Source of the DNA: Sporomusa silvacetica DSM 10669
Lineage (GTDB): Bacteria > Bacillota > Negativicutes > Sporomusales > Sporomusaceae
Direction: 5' to 3'
Assembly: GCF_002257705.1 (NCBI RefSeq)
Contig: NZ_LSLK01000060.1
Location: 62,001 to 126,000 of the forward strand
DNA: 64,000 bases
In this document: piece by piece, positions 1 through 8,634 of the stretch
Position numbering within the stretch: the first letter of the stretch is position 1
Layout: each line of letters starts with the position of its first letter
The notes under the pieces: model-generated
What the model saw: only the letters and a program-made list of their open reading frames with translations
The model's database searches: none
Told to the model about the DNA's origin: nothing
Translations under genes and position numbers: made by a program

Positions 1-2
1 TT

Positions 3-1949
3 GCTTATAAAATATCTGCCTTTTGGGCCGGGCAGGAAGGTTCTTTCTTGCTGTGGTCGCTATTTCACGCAGGTTTCGGATTAATTCTTGCTCGGAAAAA
101 AGCGCCGGCAGCTATGATGGCCTACTCGGCTTTACAGTTCTTACTGTTAGCCGTTGTGGTGGTTAAGAGTCCATTCAGACTTATGCCGGTAATCCAGCCT
201 GACGGTATGGGCTTGAATCCACTGTTACAAGACCCTTGGATGGTTATCCATCCGCCCATTGTTTTCTTGGGCTATGCCGCTCTGGCAATGCCATTTGCAT
301 GGGCAATTCACGGTCTTCTTACCGGTCGCCATAAAGAAGTAATTGCACAGGCCTTGCCCTGGACGTTATTCGCTTGGTCGTCTCTTGGGGCCGGCATATT
401 CATCGGCGGATACTGGGCCTATAAAGTCCTCGGTTGGGGTGGCTATTGGGCATGGGACCCAGTCGAAAATTCTTCGCTTGTCCCTTGGCTTGTTACAGGT
501 GCACTCCTTCATTTGCTCCTATTGGCCCGGGTGCGGGAAACAGCTGCAAAATACGCCTATTTGTCTGCGACTATTAACTTTGTCCTAGTTTTATACGGAA
601 CTTATCTGACACGCAGCGGTGTGCTGAATAATTTTTCAACCCATTCTTTTAGTGACGAAGGTGTTGGCGTCATACTTGGTAACGTATTGTTTATTACGGC
701 AGCTGGTGGACTGGCTGTGTTAGTCCGGTGCTGGCCAAAACTACCGCACGGAGATCTTTTTTTGCATATCAAGAGCCGGGAATTCTGTTTATGTATGACC
801 GCTATCCTGCTGGCAGGTATCAGTATACTCATCTTTGCCGGTATGTCGACACCGCTGATTACAAGCTTTGCGGGCAACCCAGCTAGTCTTGGCCAATCTT
901 TTTATAATACCGCCTGTCTGCCACTGGTTGCAGCCATGGTTCTACTATTATCGCAAGGCTCACTGCTGCATTGGTGTGAAAACTCCGGCCACTTTATCCG
1001 TAAGTACTGGTGGCTGCTCCTCATCGCCATTGCGGCGATCATCCCAGCGTTAACCCTTGGAATCCGCAGCCCTTTCGCACTCTTTACTGTCGGAACGGCC
1101 TTGGCAGCCGTTGTGTCAACGTTAATAGCCGTCCATACCAAAATGCTATCCTATCCGGCGGGCTTAACTCATATAGGTTTTTCGGTGGCGTTAATTGGTA
1201 TAGTATTTTCTTCTATGGCTACTCACTCTGTAGTAACCAGTTTTGAGCCCGATGTGCGTCAGGAAATCTTTGGCGAAGGAATAACCTATCTGGGTAAACA
1301 AACAGATACTTACGGAAACGGCTTTTATTATCAGTTTATACTGGATGACCCGCCAGGTACACAGTTACTTCCGCATACCAAACAACATAAAGATGGCAGC
1401 CCTGCTGTATACGAACCAGGTATTTACCGCGGACTTACCAGTGACATTTATCTGGCACCTGTGGTCTCTGAATCTAACGGGGAATTAAAGCTCCATAAAG
1501 GGGAAACCAGCAGTCGCGAAGGGCTGAATATCAAATTTATTCGTTTTAGCATGAATAGCGGCACCGATGGCGATATTAAAGCCTACGCCATACTGGAAGT
1601 AACCAAAGATGGCTTAGTTCAGGAAGTAAAATCCGAATTAACACCGCATAACGGTCAAATGCTTCCCCTCCCAGTCAGAGTTTACGATAATTATGAAATA
1701 ACCCTGACCTCTATTGCTATCAAAGATGGCTTAGCCGGAATTACTGTACGCAACCTAGCTTCTCCGTCAAAGCCGCAAAAATTGGATGCCGAAATTAGCC
1801 GTAAGCCCCTCATGAGCCTGGTCTGGTTAGGCACCATCCTAGTCACAATAGGCACCGCCTGGGCGGCATTGCAACGAAGCCACTGCACAGCTCACAACGA
1901 TTCACCGTCCGCTACTATTCAAAACTACATACCCACAAAGGAAGGGTAA
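3..1949 (+). CDS. ccmF: Cytochrome c heme lyase subunit CcmF (5' truncated by window edge)
   Basis: Membrane protein of the CcmF/NrfE family, which attaches heme to apocytochrome c on the outer face of the inner membrane. The reading frame is open from base 3 and the residues before the first possible internal start (AYKISAFWAGQEGSFLLW) already match the family, so the true start lies outside the window. The tryptophan-rich WWD heme-handling motif is seen as WGGYWAWDPVENSSLVPW, and His-containing segments MVIHPPIVFLGY and FSTHSF follow family pattern. Many hydrophobic helices, then a soluble periplasmic stretch and a last helix near the C-terminus. It implies c-type cytochromes in this organism. 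NrfE, the nitrite-reductase-specific paralogue, cannot be excluded. Confidence 0.9.
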   Translation, partial: AYKISAFWAGQEGSFLLWSLFHAGFGLILARKKAPAAMMAYSALQFLLLAVVVVKSPFRLMPVIQPDGMGLNPLLQDPWMVIHPPIVFLGYAALAMPFAWAIHGLLTGRHKEVIAQALPWTLFAWSSLGAGIFIGGYWAYKVLGWGGYWAWDPVENSSLVPWLVTGALLHLLLLARVRETAAKYAYLSATINFVLVLYGTYLTRSGVLNNFSTHSFSDEGVGVILGNVLFITAAGGLAVLVRCWPKLPHGDLFLHIKSREFCLCMTAILLAGISILIFAGMSTPLITSFAGNPASLGQSFYNTACLPLVAAMVLLLSQGSLLHWCENSGHFIRKYWWLLLIAIAAIIPALTLGIRSPFALFTVGTALAAVVSTLIAVHTKMLSYPAGLTHIGFSVALIGIVFSSMATHSVVTSFEPDVRQEIFGEGITYLGKQTDTYGNGFYYQFILDDPPGTQLLPHTKQHKDGSPAVYEPGIYRGLTSDIYLAPVVSESNGELKLHKGETSSREGLNIKFIRFSMNSGTDGDIKAYAILEVTKDGLVQEVKSELTPHNGQMLPLPVRVYDNYEITLTSIAIKDGLAGITVRNLASPSKPQKLDAEISRKPLMSLVWLGTILVTIGTAWAALQRSHCTAHNDSPSATIQNYIPTKEG

Positions 1950-1966
1950 CCTGATCGGGTTGCGCT

Positions 1967-2009
1967 AAACTACAAAGCTCAGGCCCGGAAAGCCTGGGTT
2001 TTGTAGTTT
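1967..2009 (+). terminator. Hairpin after ccmF, probable terminator
   Basis: An 18-bp imperfect stem (two G-U type mismatches on RNA level) starting AAACTACAAAGCTC and ending TTTTGTAGTTT lies 17 bp after the ccmF stop. It lacks a strong T-run, so termination may be weak. Confidence 0.5.
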
Positions 2010-2044
2010 ACCGGTTATGGGGCAGTACTAGGGGCAAGTTTTTC

Positions 2045-2076
2045 TTGCTTTATATTATAAGTGTACTTATAATATA
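2045..2076 (+). promoter_or_regulatory. Promoter with embedded palindromic operator (MarR site)
   Basis: A -35-like TTGCTT (2045-2050) and a perfect -10 TATAAT (2068-2073) are 17 bp apart. A perfect palindrome of two 12-bp arms with a 2-bp centre (TATATTATAAGT-GT-mirror, 2051-2076) fills the spacer and covers the -10. This is the expected placement for autorepression by the MarR-family protein encoded by the second gene downstream. Binding is inferred. Confidence 0.7.
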
Positions 2077-2105
2077 AATACATGCAAAATTGGAGGGATG
2101 GACAC

Positions 2106-2534
2106 ATGACCGAATTCTCGTTCCAAACCGAGATAAATGCAAGTCCAGAAAAAATTTGGGAAATGTATGCTAACGTAACTAATCGTTTTAAATGGGAATT
2201 TGATTTGGAACAGATTTCTTTAGAAGGCGAGTTCGTTACTGGCTCATCAGGACAAATAAAGTTAGGAGGTCAACCGGAAATGACCTTCACGCTCACTTCG
2301 GTGATTCCCCACAAGGAATTTTGGGATAGAACCGTAGTTCCCGATGCCGGAATCGCAGTATGCTTTGGGCACACTCTTACCAAAAATGGAGATAAAACCT
2401 TGATAAAGCATATTGCTAAAATGGAAAAAATGGATGGGGAACTGTCTGAAGAAGACATTATGCTTCTATCACAGATTTTTCAAGATACGCCGCAAGCCAT
2501 ATTGGCCATTAAAAAAGTGGTTGAAGCTGAATGA
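2106..2534 (+). CDS. SRPBCC-family (polyketide cyclase/START-like) protein
   Basis: About 142 residues. The pattern FSFQTEINASPEKIWEMYAN at the N-terminus is the usual opening of SRPBCC proteins, which form a helix-grip fold with a cavity for a hydrophobic ligand. The start at 2106 is preferred over an upstream in-frame ATG at 2082 because GGAGGG lies 8 bp before it. Its stop overlaps the ATG of the MarR gene (ATGA), so the two are translationally coupled and driven by the promoter at 2045-2076. A role in binding or modifying a small hydrophobic molecule sensed by the MarR protein is inference; substrate unknown. Confidence 0.75.
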   Translation: MTEFSFQTEINASPEKIWEMYANVTNRFKWEFDLEQISLEGEFVTGSSGQIKLGGQPEMTFTLTSVIPHKEFWDRTVVPDAGIAVCFGHTLTKNGDKTLIKHIAKMEKMDGELSEEDIMLLSQIFQDTPQAILAIKKVVEAE

Positions 2535-2974
2535 TATTTCCCTCAACTAAATTTAAGGATGACTCTTCCCAAAGTACAGGACTTGCTTTTATCAGAGTAT
2601 ACAATAATTGGCATACTCAAATACAAAAAGCATTACGACCTGTGGGCCTTACTTTACCTCAGTTTGTCATATTGACTGTGACAGCATACCTGCAAAGTCA
2701 TGGACAGTATGTGACACAGACAATGATTGCTACTGAATCTCAAATAGACACTATGACAACATCTCAAATAGTAAGATTATTAGAAAAGAAAAATTACATT
2801 ATTAGAACAAAACATCCAAAAGACTCCCGAGCAAATGTAATTCAGTTAAAACCTAGTGGTCTTGATAAAGTAACTTTGGCTCTCCCTTTAATTGAGAAAA
2901 TCGACGATGGCTTCTTCGGAATACTTGAGTCAGAAGAGTTATATTTTAAGAGTTTATTACAAAGATTGAGTTAA
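2531..2974 (+). CDS. MarR-family transcriptional regulator
   Basis: 147 residues with winged-helix MarR layout: a dimerising N-terminal helix, recognition region around TESQIDTMTTSQIVRLLEKK and the wing with the typical D-R pair in HPKDSRANVIQL. Second gene of a two-gene operon with the SRPBCC protein; the perfect palindrome over the shared promoter is the likely operator. Such pairs usually respond to phenolic or other lipophilic compounds, but the ligand cannot be read from sequence. Confidence 0.85.
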   Translation: MIFPSTKFKDDSSQSTGLAFIRVYNNWHTQIQKALRPVGLTLPQFVILTVTAYLQSHGQYVTQTMIATESQIDTMTTSQIVRLLEKKNYIIRTKHPKDSRANVIQLKPSGLDKVTLALPLIEKIDDGFFGILESEELYFKSLLQRLS

Positions 2975-3096
2975 GCTAAGTATCAAGAGAGCGGTTAGAA
3001 CCTTGATTAGCCCGGAGATAGCGCAAAAATTAAAAACACCAGCTTCCAATCGGCCGGTGTCAGCATTGACGTACACATATTAATGTTTGGAATCGG

Positions 3097-3456
3097 TTAT
3101 TGACCGCTCCTCTGATTCTTAATTTCTATCAACTTCTTACCCCATTTGGCAAATTCATCAAGAACTGGCAAAAGTGTCTCCCCAATCTCTGTTAATGAAT
3201 ATTCAACACGTGGTGGTATTTCGTTGTACTGAACTCTATTAACAATTCCACTTTCCTCAAGTTCTTTAAGTGAACTTGTTAACATCATATTGGTTATTCC
3301 TATAACGCATTTTTTTAATTCATTATATCTAAGCGTCCCGTTTTGACAAAGCACCCAAAGTATCGGTAGTTTCCACTTACCTTCTATAACCTTTAACGCG
3401 AATCCTACAGGGCATACATCATCATCTGCAATTGAAATAGTTACTGTATCTTTCAC
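3097..3456 (-). CDS. HxlR-family winged-helix regulator
   Basis: 119 residues with all HxlR landmarks: N-terminal Cys-Pro (DVCPVGFALKVIEGKWKLP), the LRYNELKK helix, SSLKELEESGIV and the wing PPRVEYSLTEIG. HxlR proteins are dimers that often control a divergently transcribed flavin or redox enzyme and respond to electrophiles or redox change via the N-terminal Cys. That is the arrangement here: the PNPOx-type gene at 3580 is divergent, with an inverted repeat in the 123-bp shared promoter. Confidence 0.88.
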   Translation of the reverse strand: MKDTVTISIADDDVCPVGFALKVIEGKWKLPILWVLCQNGTLRYNELKKCVIGITNMMLTSSLKELEESGIVNRVQYNEIPPRVEYSLTEIGETLLPVLDEFAKWGKKLIEIKNQRSGQ

Positions 3457-3489
3457 GTTTTTCTCCTATACTCACAAAAAACTTACTTA

Positions 3490-3536
3490 GTAATAATAAT
3501 CTGCATACTTGCTGTATTATTATCAACACTTATAAT
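3490..3536 (+). promoter_or_regulatory. Divergent promoter with TAATAATA inverted repeat
   Basis: Half-sites TAATAATAAT and ATTATTAT face each other across about 14 bp (3490-3523). For the rightward gene a -35-like TTGCTG (3509-3514) and -10 TATAAT (3531-3536) are 16 bp apart, so the repeat overlaps the -35. Likely HxlR operator (inference from position). Confidence 0.5.
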
Positions 3537-3579
3537 TATACTATAAACAATATATTAATTCTATACTGGAGGTTATTCT

Positions 3580-3975
3580 ATGAATGAAGTTCTTACGTTT
3601 CTTCAAGACTGCGGAACATTTTTCGTTTCCACAGTTGAAGGCAATCAGCCTAAGGTTCGTCCATTTGGCTTTGTAATGGAGCATAACGGCAAGCTCTGCT
3701 TTGCTACCAGCAACCAAAAACCGGTCTATGCACAATTAAAGGCCAATCCGAACATTGAAATTTGTGCAGCAACTAAAGATGCACGCTGGATGCGTCTAAG
3801 TGGTAAAGCCGTATTCTGCACTACAAAAGAAGCTAAGGCTCAAGCACTAGAGCTGATGCCTATGCTAAAACATATGTATTCTGTCGATGATGAGATTTTT
3901 GAAATCTTCTATCTTGAGAATGCGAGCGCAAATTTTTGTTCTATGAGTGGCGAAACTAAAACCGTCACCCTATAA
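3580..3975 (+). CDS. Pyridoxamine 5'-phosphate oxidase-like flavin protein
   Basis: 131 residues, short split-barrel FMN-binding protein of the PNPOx-like superfamily. Visible features: start MNEVLTFLQDCGTFFVSTVE, the FMN-phosphate region KVRPFGFV and the strand CFATSNQKPVYAQLKANPN common to this family. Members reduce small molecules or bind F420/FMN/heme; true PNP oxidase activity is unlikely at this size. RBS GGAGG precedes the ATG. Divergent from, and probably controlled by, the HxlR gene. The stop codon sits at the base of a 20-bp perfect terminator stem. Confidence 0.8.
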   Translation: MNEVLTFLQDCGTFFVSTVEGNQPKVRPFGFVMEHNGKLCFATSNQKPVYAQLKANPNIEICAATKDARWMRLSGKAVFCTTKEAKAQALELMPMLKHMYSVDDEIFEIFYLENASANFCSMSGETKTVTL

Positions 3976-4027
3976 TAAACAAAAGAACCAGGATGCCCAA
4001 ATTGGCCTCCTGGTTCTTTTGTTTATT
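3974..4027 (+). terminator. Strong terminator, 20-bp perfect stem
   Basis: AATAAACAAAAGAACCAGGA pairs perfectly with its complement ending in GTTTATT; loop TGCCCAAATTGGCC. The stem and loop resemble the fhs terminator at 23264-23294, which supports descent of the next segment from an fhs copy. Confidence 0.85.
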
Positions 4028-4034
4028 GAAAGTT

Positions 4035-4254
4035 ACAATATTCCGCAAAACACGTTCATTAAGATCAACCACCCATCTCCAGGTAATGCGGCGGGAATCA
4101 ATGCCGAGGGCATTTCCATGATGAAGATGATTATCAATAATGGCAGCTAATAGGTTATGCGCCGTAGTAATGGCATGAAAATCACCGGTAAAGTGAAGAT
4201 TGATATCTTCCATTGGCACAACCTGAGCATAACCGCCGCCAGCTGCACCGCCTT
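4035..4254 (-). pseudogene. Internal fragment of formate-tetrahydrofolate ligase (fhs)
   Basis: 220 bp matching bases 24458-24677 of the intact fhs gene with only two differences and no gaps. Encodes residues around MEDINLHFTGDFHAITTAHN, in the same orientation (minus). It has neither the N-terminal ATP-binding part nor the C-terminal part. The adjacent hairpin resembles the fhs terminator, so this looks like the remains of a second fhs copy that lost most of its body, or a recent recombinational duplication. Not expected to be functional. Confidence 0.9.
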
Positions 4255-4584
4255 ACTCAGCGGGAGTCCCACCCGCTATTTTGCCGTATTATTGCTGAGC
4301 AAAATTTGTACCCTGGCGGTTATTTAATGGATCATTAACCGCTTCGAGTATATGCTATTACCTAAAATTCCAGTAAACCTGTCTCCTTCTGACATTTATC
4401 ATCAATACGGTTAATCCTCAATAGCCCGTTACTAGCAAGGGGATCGCATCTATTTAGGTTTTATATTTTTAAACACAAAGCATCAACAACCCATTATTTT
4501 TCTATAGATTCGCGAAATCATTTTACTCTTATGGTTAGCTTATTATCTTTTCCATGCCATAAAGTCCGTTTTGGATTAAATAAT
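4255..4584. other. Non-coding stretch between fhs fragment and acoR
   Basis: No convincing gene on either strand. It starts with a small inverted repeat (AGCGGG...CCCGCT) at 4259-4277. The rest is AT-rich and holds no recognised signal. Confidence 0.5.
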
Positions 4585-6660
4585 TTAGGTTACATTTTTA
4601 TTAAATTTCCTAAGTAAAATACCGTCTTTTTTGGATATTTTACTTTTAAGCTTCTCGCTATTACTTATTTTATTATATAGGGTTTGCCTACAGACACCCA
4701 TTCTTTCCGCGACTTTACTCAAAGTACCGTTTTCTTCTTTTAATAATAATTCAATAATTATTTCTTCACTCAGTTTCATTAAGTTGTCAGAACCGGTTTT
4801 CTGCGTATTTATCACAGCCAATTTACTCTTCACGCTCTTATAATTATAAGAATTGACAACCTTTTCAGGAAGATGCTTTAAATTTAGTTCTTTCTCGTCG
4901 TCCAACATTAAAAGAGATCGTTCAATGACATTGCTCAGTTCACGTACATTACCACGCCAAGCATACTGTGAAAGAGCATCATAAAACGCTGGATTCACGG
5001 AAATCTTCGACAACCTCAATTCTTGCGCATACTTCGCTATAAAATGGTTTGTTAGTAAAGGAATGTCATCAATGCACTCGCGAAGGGCAGGTAATGTAAT
5101 TGTAACGGTACTGATCCGATAGTATAAGTCATCACGGAAATTGCCGATATCTGCTTCTTTGAGCAGATCTTTTTTGGTTGCGGAAATAATCCTCACATCA
5201 ATAGGAATTTCTCTCTCTCCACCCACCCGACAAATCTTTTTTGATGAAAGAGCCCGCAGTAATTTAACTTGCATATTCAAGGGCATGCTTTCTATTTCGT
5301 CTAAGAATAGAGTACCGCCGCTGGCGATTTCCAGTTTCCCTTTTCTTCCGCCTTTCACGGCCCCTGTAAAAGCCCCGGCTTCGTAGCCAAACAATTCGCT
5401 TTCCACCAATTCATGCGGGATAGCTCCACAGTTGATGGCTACAAAAGGGCGGCTCTTTCTTGAACTTGCATTATGAATGGCCTGAGCAAAGACCTCTTTC
5501 CCGGTACCGTTGTCCCCAAATATCAAAATAGATGAATTCGATTTTGCCACCTTGTTGGCCAAATGTTTAGCTTCAAGTACTTTTTCATTTTGACCGATTA
5601 TGTTGTCAAAGGTGTATAACGCAGCTTCAAAATGCGAATCGCTGGATTTTCGTTCCTCAACAATGATTATCTTTTCATGCTGCATCGCATTGGGCCGGAC
5701 AAATTTCTTTACAGTAACAATTAAGTGCTTTCTTATGCCGCCAATTTCCATCTCTATTATTTCGTTTTGTATATCATCGTTATATTCCTTCAATAACGCG
5801 AGAAAATCCGATATGCGTTCCTTGATACGGGTGGAATCAGCGGCAAATAGCTCCGTTACTTTCTTATTGAAATATTTTATTTCATCTTCATGATCAACGT
5901 ATAACATCCCTTGCGAAAGGTAGGAAAAAGTTTCATTGATCGCAAAATGGTATGACTCCAACTCATCCATTGTGTCAAGAATTAAGGATATGTTATCCAG
6001 AAGCTTCGCCAAAAAATTAACCAAGATAAAATTATCAGTGCTCTGCCTATAATTGTAACTAGCAATATTGATAACGCCGATTTTATTTCCTTTGCTGTCA
6101 TGTAATGGGGCCGCAGAACAGAAGACATCATGCAAATTGTAATTATAATGTTCGGGGCCTAATGTCTGTACGGGTCTGTTTTCTCTTAAAGCCAGGCAAA
6201 TAGCGTTTGTGCCCAAAGCCTTCTCTGATACGTCCGTCAGCAATGCAACCTTATCCTGCGAGTGAATGCTAGCTAACGCAATCAATTGTACATTTTTAGC
6301 CTCGTCATTAAATAATTGCACAGTTAAACCTTTTTTACGTGCAATCCTTTGTACATCCTGTATTATAGTGCCAAATTTCCGTATCAGCATTTCATTATTC
6401 TTTACAAGTTTTTCGACCTGTTCTTTTGTAAAGAACTCCTCGTTCTGATGGTAAGGATCAACAGCGTTCTCCTGACACCTCTTCCACGAATTGTAAATAA
6501 GATCGGAAACGACGGTCCGGTCGATCCGTTGACCATTTATAAGCTTCTTCCACTCGTTGGATATTTTATTCAATGATTGACGGTTAAATTTCTCTTTAGC
6601 TATGCCTGTTTTTAATAGCGCATCCAAGTTGTCTTGAAACTGATCAATAATTTTCCCCAT
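4585..6660 (-). CDS. acoR: AcoR-like sigma-54-dependent transcriptional activator
   Basis: 691 residues. Order: N-terminal sensor region with a GAF-like domain (about 60-225), a PAS-like segment (about 235-335), the AAA+ domain with Walker A GDNGTGKE (382-389), the sigma-54-contacting loop GAFTGA (429-434) and Walker B LFLDEI (451-456), then a Fis-type HTH (LSKVAERMGVCRQTLYNKIS). All essential motifs are intact, so it should activate sigma-54 RNA polymerase. Relatives respond to acetoin, aldehydes or alcohols. The three sigma-54 promoters at 12498, 19472 and 21942 are its likely targets (inference). RBS GAGGAGG before the ATG. A broken paralogue lies at 12912-13290. Confidence 0.9.
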   Translation of the reverse strand: MGKIIDQFQDNLDALLKTGIAKEKFNRQSLNKISNEWKKLINGQRIDRTVVSDLIYNSWKRCQENAVDPYHQNEEFFTKEQVEKLVKNNEMLIRKFGTIIQDVQRIARKKGLTVQLFNDEAKNVQLIALASIHSQDKVALLTDVSEKALGTNAICLALRENRPVQTLGPEHYNYNLHDVFCSAAPLHDSKGNKIGVINIASYNYRQSTDNFILVNFLAKLLDNISLILDTMDELESYHFAINETFSYLSQGMLYVDHEDEIKYFNKKVTELFAADSTRIKERISDFLALLKEYNDDIQNEIIEMEIGGIRKHLIVTVKKFVRPNAMQHEKIIIVEERKSSDSHFEAALYTFDNIIGQNEKVLEAKHLANKVAKSNSSILIFGDNGTGKEVFAQAIHNASSRKSRPFVAINCGAIPHELVESELFGYEAGAFTGAVKGGRKGKLEIASGGTLFLDEIESMPLNMQVKLLRALSSKKICRVGGEREIPIDVRIISATKKDLLKEADIGNFRDDLYYRISTVTITLPALRECIDDIPLLTNHFIAKYAQELRLSKISVNPAFYDALSQYAWRGNVRELSNVIERSLLMLDDEKELNLKHLPEKVVNSYNYKSVKSKLAVINTQKTGSDNLMKLSEEIIIELLLKEENGTLSKVAERMGVCRQTLYNKISNSEKLKSKISKKDGILLRKFNKNVT

Positions 6661-7274
6661 CGCTTAAACCTCCTCTTCGAACATGGCATCTTTTTAAACA
6701 TCTCAATTATTTGATCGATGCCATTCGAATCACAGCGACGATATACTACTAAAATTACAGAAAGAAAACAATCTCAAACTTTTAGCACATTCAACAAACG
6801 CTTGGCTTCTTATTTTGTTTAGAGAATTCGAAATGGGGCTGACAAAACCCTTTTCGAAACAGCCACCGGCAAAAATTATTATTCGGGAAAAGCTTCTTTT
6901 TTTAAGCCTATATTGTCTAAATATTGGACAGTATACGGTATTCATTCATTATTTGGACAAAAATTTAATACATTCTGGTAATTTCTATATCCATTAGGTT
7001 AGATAAACCTTTTAACAAAATCATTCAAACTTTTTATAGCATCATAAATATTTTCCGATCGCAAAGGAACGTAATATTTCTTCATCACTCAGCGGTTCTT
7101 GAAAATATGTTTAAAGTCCATAAGATATAAACTCCTTCCGGCGCCAAAATTCGCGGTAAAAGAAGGTGCGGAGGAAAAATACACCCTCCTTTTCCACTAC
7201 AAAAAAGAGAATTTATCTCTGTATTAAATAATGTTATATTTTAATCTAACTGAAAATTCACAAACCCATGAAGA
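6661..7274. other. Intergenic region upstream of acoR
   Basis: No gene recognised. Around 6912-6962 are repeated half-sites of the type TTGTCTAAAT / ATTTGGACAA in inverted arrangement, which could be an autoregulatory site for acoR, but this rests on position only. Confidence 0.3.
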
Positions 7275-7559
7275 CTACCCTCCGGAAATCAGGCTAAATA
7301 TGTCGATAAAATCTCCTTCCAAAAGCACACGTTTGGATTCGACGTTGATGCCGTTTATAGCGATCAAACCGATTGCATCCCGGTTGTCGCTAAAATACAT
7401 TTTTAGAAACTCACCTAGACAAATGTTATACGGCAATTTTAATTTCGTTTTTTTCCCTAATGAGAAACCATCTACTTTTAAAGTCGGATTGATATGCGAT
7501 CTCAATTCTACCGTAATTAGATTCTTGTCAGGAGCGTTATCTGTATTAATTACCTGCAC
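7275..7559 (-). CDS. MoaD/ThiS-family sulfur carrier-like protein
   Basis: 94 residues; GTG start with GGGGGA 7 bp upstream. The C-terminus SLISGG is the di-glycine tail used as adenylated/thiocarboxylated sulfur carrier, and the body (VELRSHINPTL... LPYNICLGEFLKMYF... IAINGINVES... LLEGDFIDIF) fits the beta-grasp fold. MoaD paralogues next to tungsten aldehyde oxidoreductases supply the dithiolene sulfur of tungstopterin or form a dedicated variant. It lies downstream of the AOR gene on the same strand, separated by a broken porin gene. Function as AOR cofactor partner is inferred; a ThiS role is less likely in this context. Confidence 0.72.
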   Translation of the reverse strand: MQVINTDNAPDKNLITVELRSHINPTLKVDGFSLGKKTKLKLPYNICLGEFLKMYFSDNRDAIGLIAINGINVESKRVLLEGDFIDIFSLISGG

Positions 7560-7696
7560 AATTGTTCCCCCTTTACTAATTGCGCCTGCATAGGCGATGT
7601 TGGTTCACAGCCGAAGCATTCGATGAGCGCTAGCCGCTCGTCCCGCGTGAGAGTCTCTTCTGTTTTCTTTTTCAGCCAGGCTAGCTACTCCTCATG
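7551..7696 (-). pseudogene. Unidentified open-frame remnant before moaD-like gene
   Basis: A minus-strand open stretch of about 44 codons without a clear start (contains KKKTEETLTRDERLALIECF) overlaps the start of the MoaD-like gene in another frame. Composition looks protein-coding, but a stop codon lies directly upstream and no RBS is visible. Probably the tail of a gene lost in the rearrangements here; I do not recognise the family. Confidence 0.3.
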
Positions 7697-8074
7697 TATC
7701 CGATTTTTTTTTACGCAAATCTGCCTTAATTTTTGGAAAACCGATTATACCCCACATTTCGGAGGTTGAAGGATATCCTAAGATTAATAGTCATTATTAA
7801 TTAGTAAGTAAAATGAATTAAAATTACTTTATTGAGCTCTTAATAACATCCAAAGCATCATGAAAAAACAACAGTATTTATCGGGAAAACAATATATTTT
7901 GATTAAAGATATCCACATGTTTTAAAATCTAGTGATATTTAATTGACAAAGCTCACACCAAGCTCTGTCCACTAAGAAGATACTAATGCTTTTATCAGCT
8001 GGATAAGGATAGGCTATTGACCATAATACAGTCATGTCGAAGTTTATATTTATCAATAATAATTAAGTCTGAAC
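7697..8074. other. AT-rich intergenic region without recognised genes
   Basis: About 380 bp with no convincing coding frame or clear regulatory signal. Confidence 0.4.
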
Positions 8075-8400
8075 TTAGAACAAATAGAATACCTGTGCAC
8101 AAACGAAACTTTGATCCTCACCGTTGCTTATGCGTTCCAGGTCATCATACTGCAAGCTGAAAATAGTCCGCTTGGCCACGGTGGCTTCAAAGCCGTACTT
8201 CACGCCCTGGATATCGTTTGCCGCACCGCCGTGAGCCCTGTAAGTCCAATTGTAGGGAGCAATCCATTCGGCAGGACCGGCTAGTGGCTGCAAGTCGAAA
8301 TTCGGATCAGCTTTTTTATACTGAACATGGAAGCCATTAGACCCAATCACCATAGGATTGTTAAAGCCACCAGTAATAAAACAGATTTCCGCACAGCTTC
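8075..8400 (-). pseudogene. Collapsed SLH/OmpM-type porin gene
   Basis: Two ends of a porin gene joined by a deletion. The 5' part (from GTG at 8394, RBS AGGAAGTG) reads MRKSVLLLVALTILW then stop: a signal-peptide start. In another frame, 8075-8353 encodes 92 residues matching the C-terminal barrel strands of the intact porin at 43406-44710, with shared patterns APYNWTYRAHG.../APNNWTYPAQG, DIQGVKYGFEATVA/DVKGFEYGVEVTVA and a terminal aromatic Phe. The SLH domain and most strands are missing and the junction is out of frame. Confidence 0.8.
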
Positions 8401-8453
8401 ACTTCCTTTCTTAAAGCACACGTTTCACTCAGTAAATCAGGATTAAGTGAGAC

Positions 8454-8634
8454 TTAATTCAGGTGGAGTTTTAACTCCATCTGAATTTTAGTCGAACTTA
8501 TCCAGGGACCTAGCCGCTCTTTACTCCCACTTGTAGAAGACGGGAGTATTAGAGCGGCTTGGTCATCGGATAAATTTTCAGTAAGTGAAGGAGGGTAGAG
8601 ATCCGTGACTCCACCTTCCTTCACCGACACAATT
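8454..8634. other. Three successive hairpins downstream of aor
   Basis: Stem 1: AATTCAGGTGGAGTT with its near complement (about 8457-8490). Stem 2: AGCCGCTCT...AGAGCGGCT with inner TACTCCC/GGGAGTA (about 8511-8560). Stem 3: AGTGAAGGA...TCCTTCAC (about 8583-8625), adjacent to the aor stop. At least the last is a plausible aor terminator; the others may be decayed terminators or repeats. Confidence 0.5.

Noticed and set aside
6730..6997. Small ORFs in the acoR upstream region
   Set aside because: Opposing AT-rich frames without RBS; more likely regulatory DNA.
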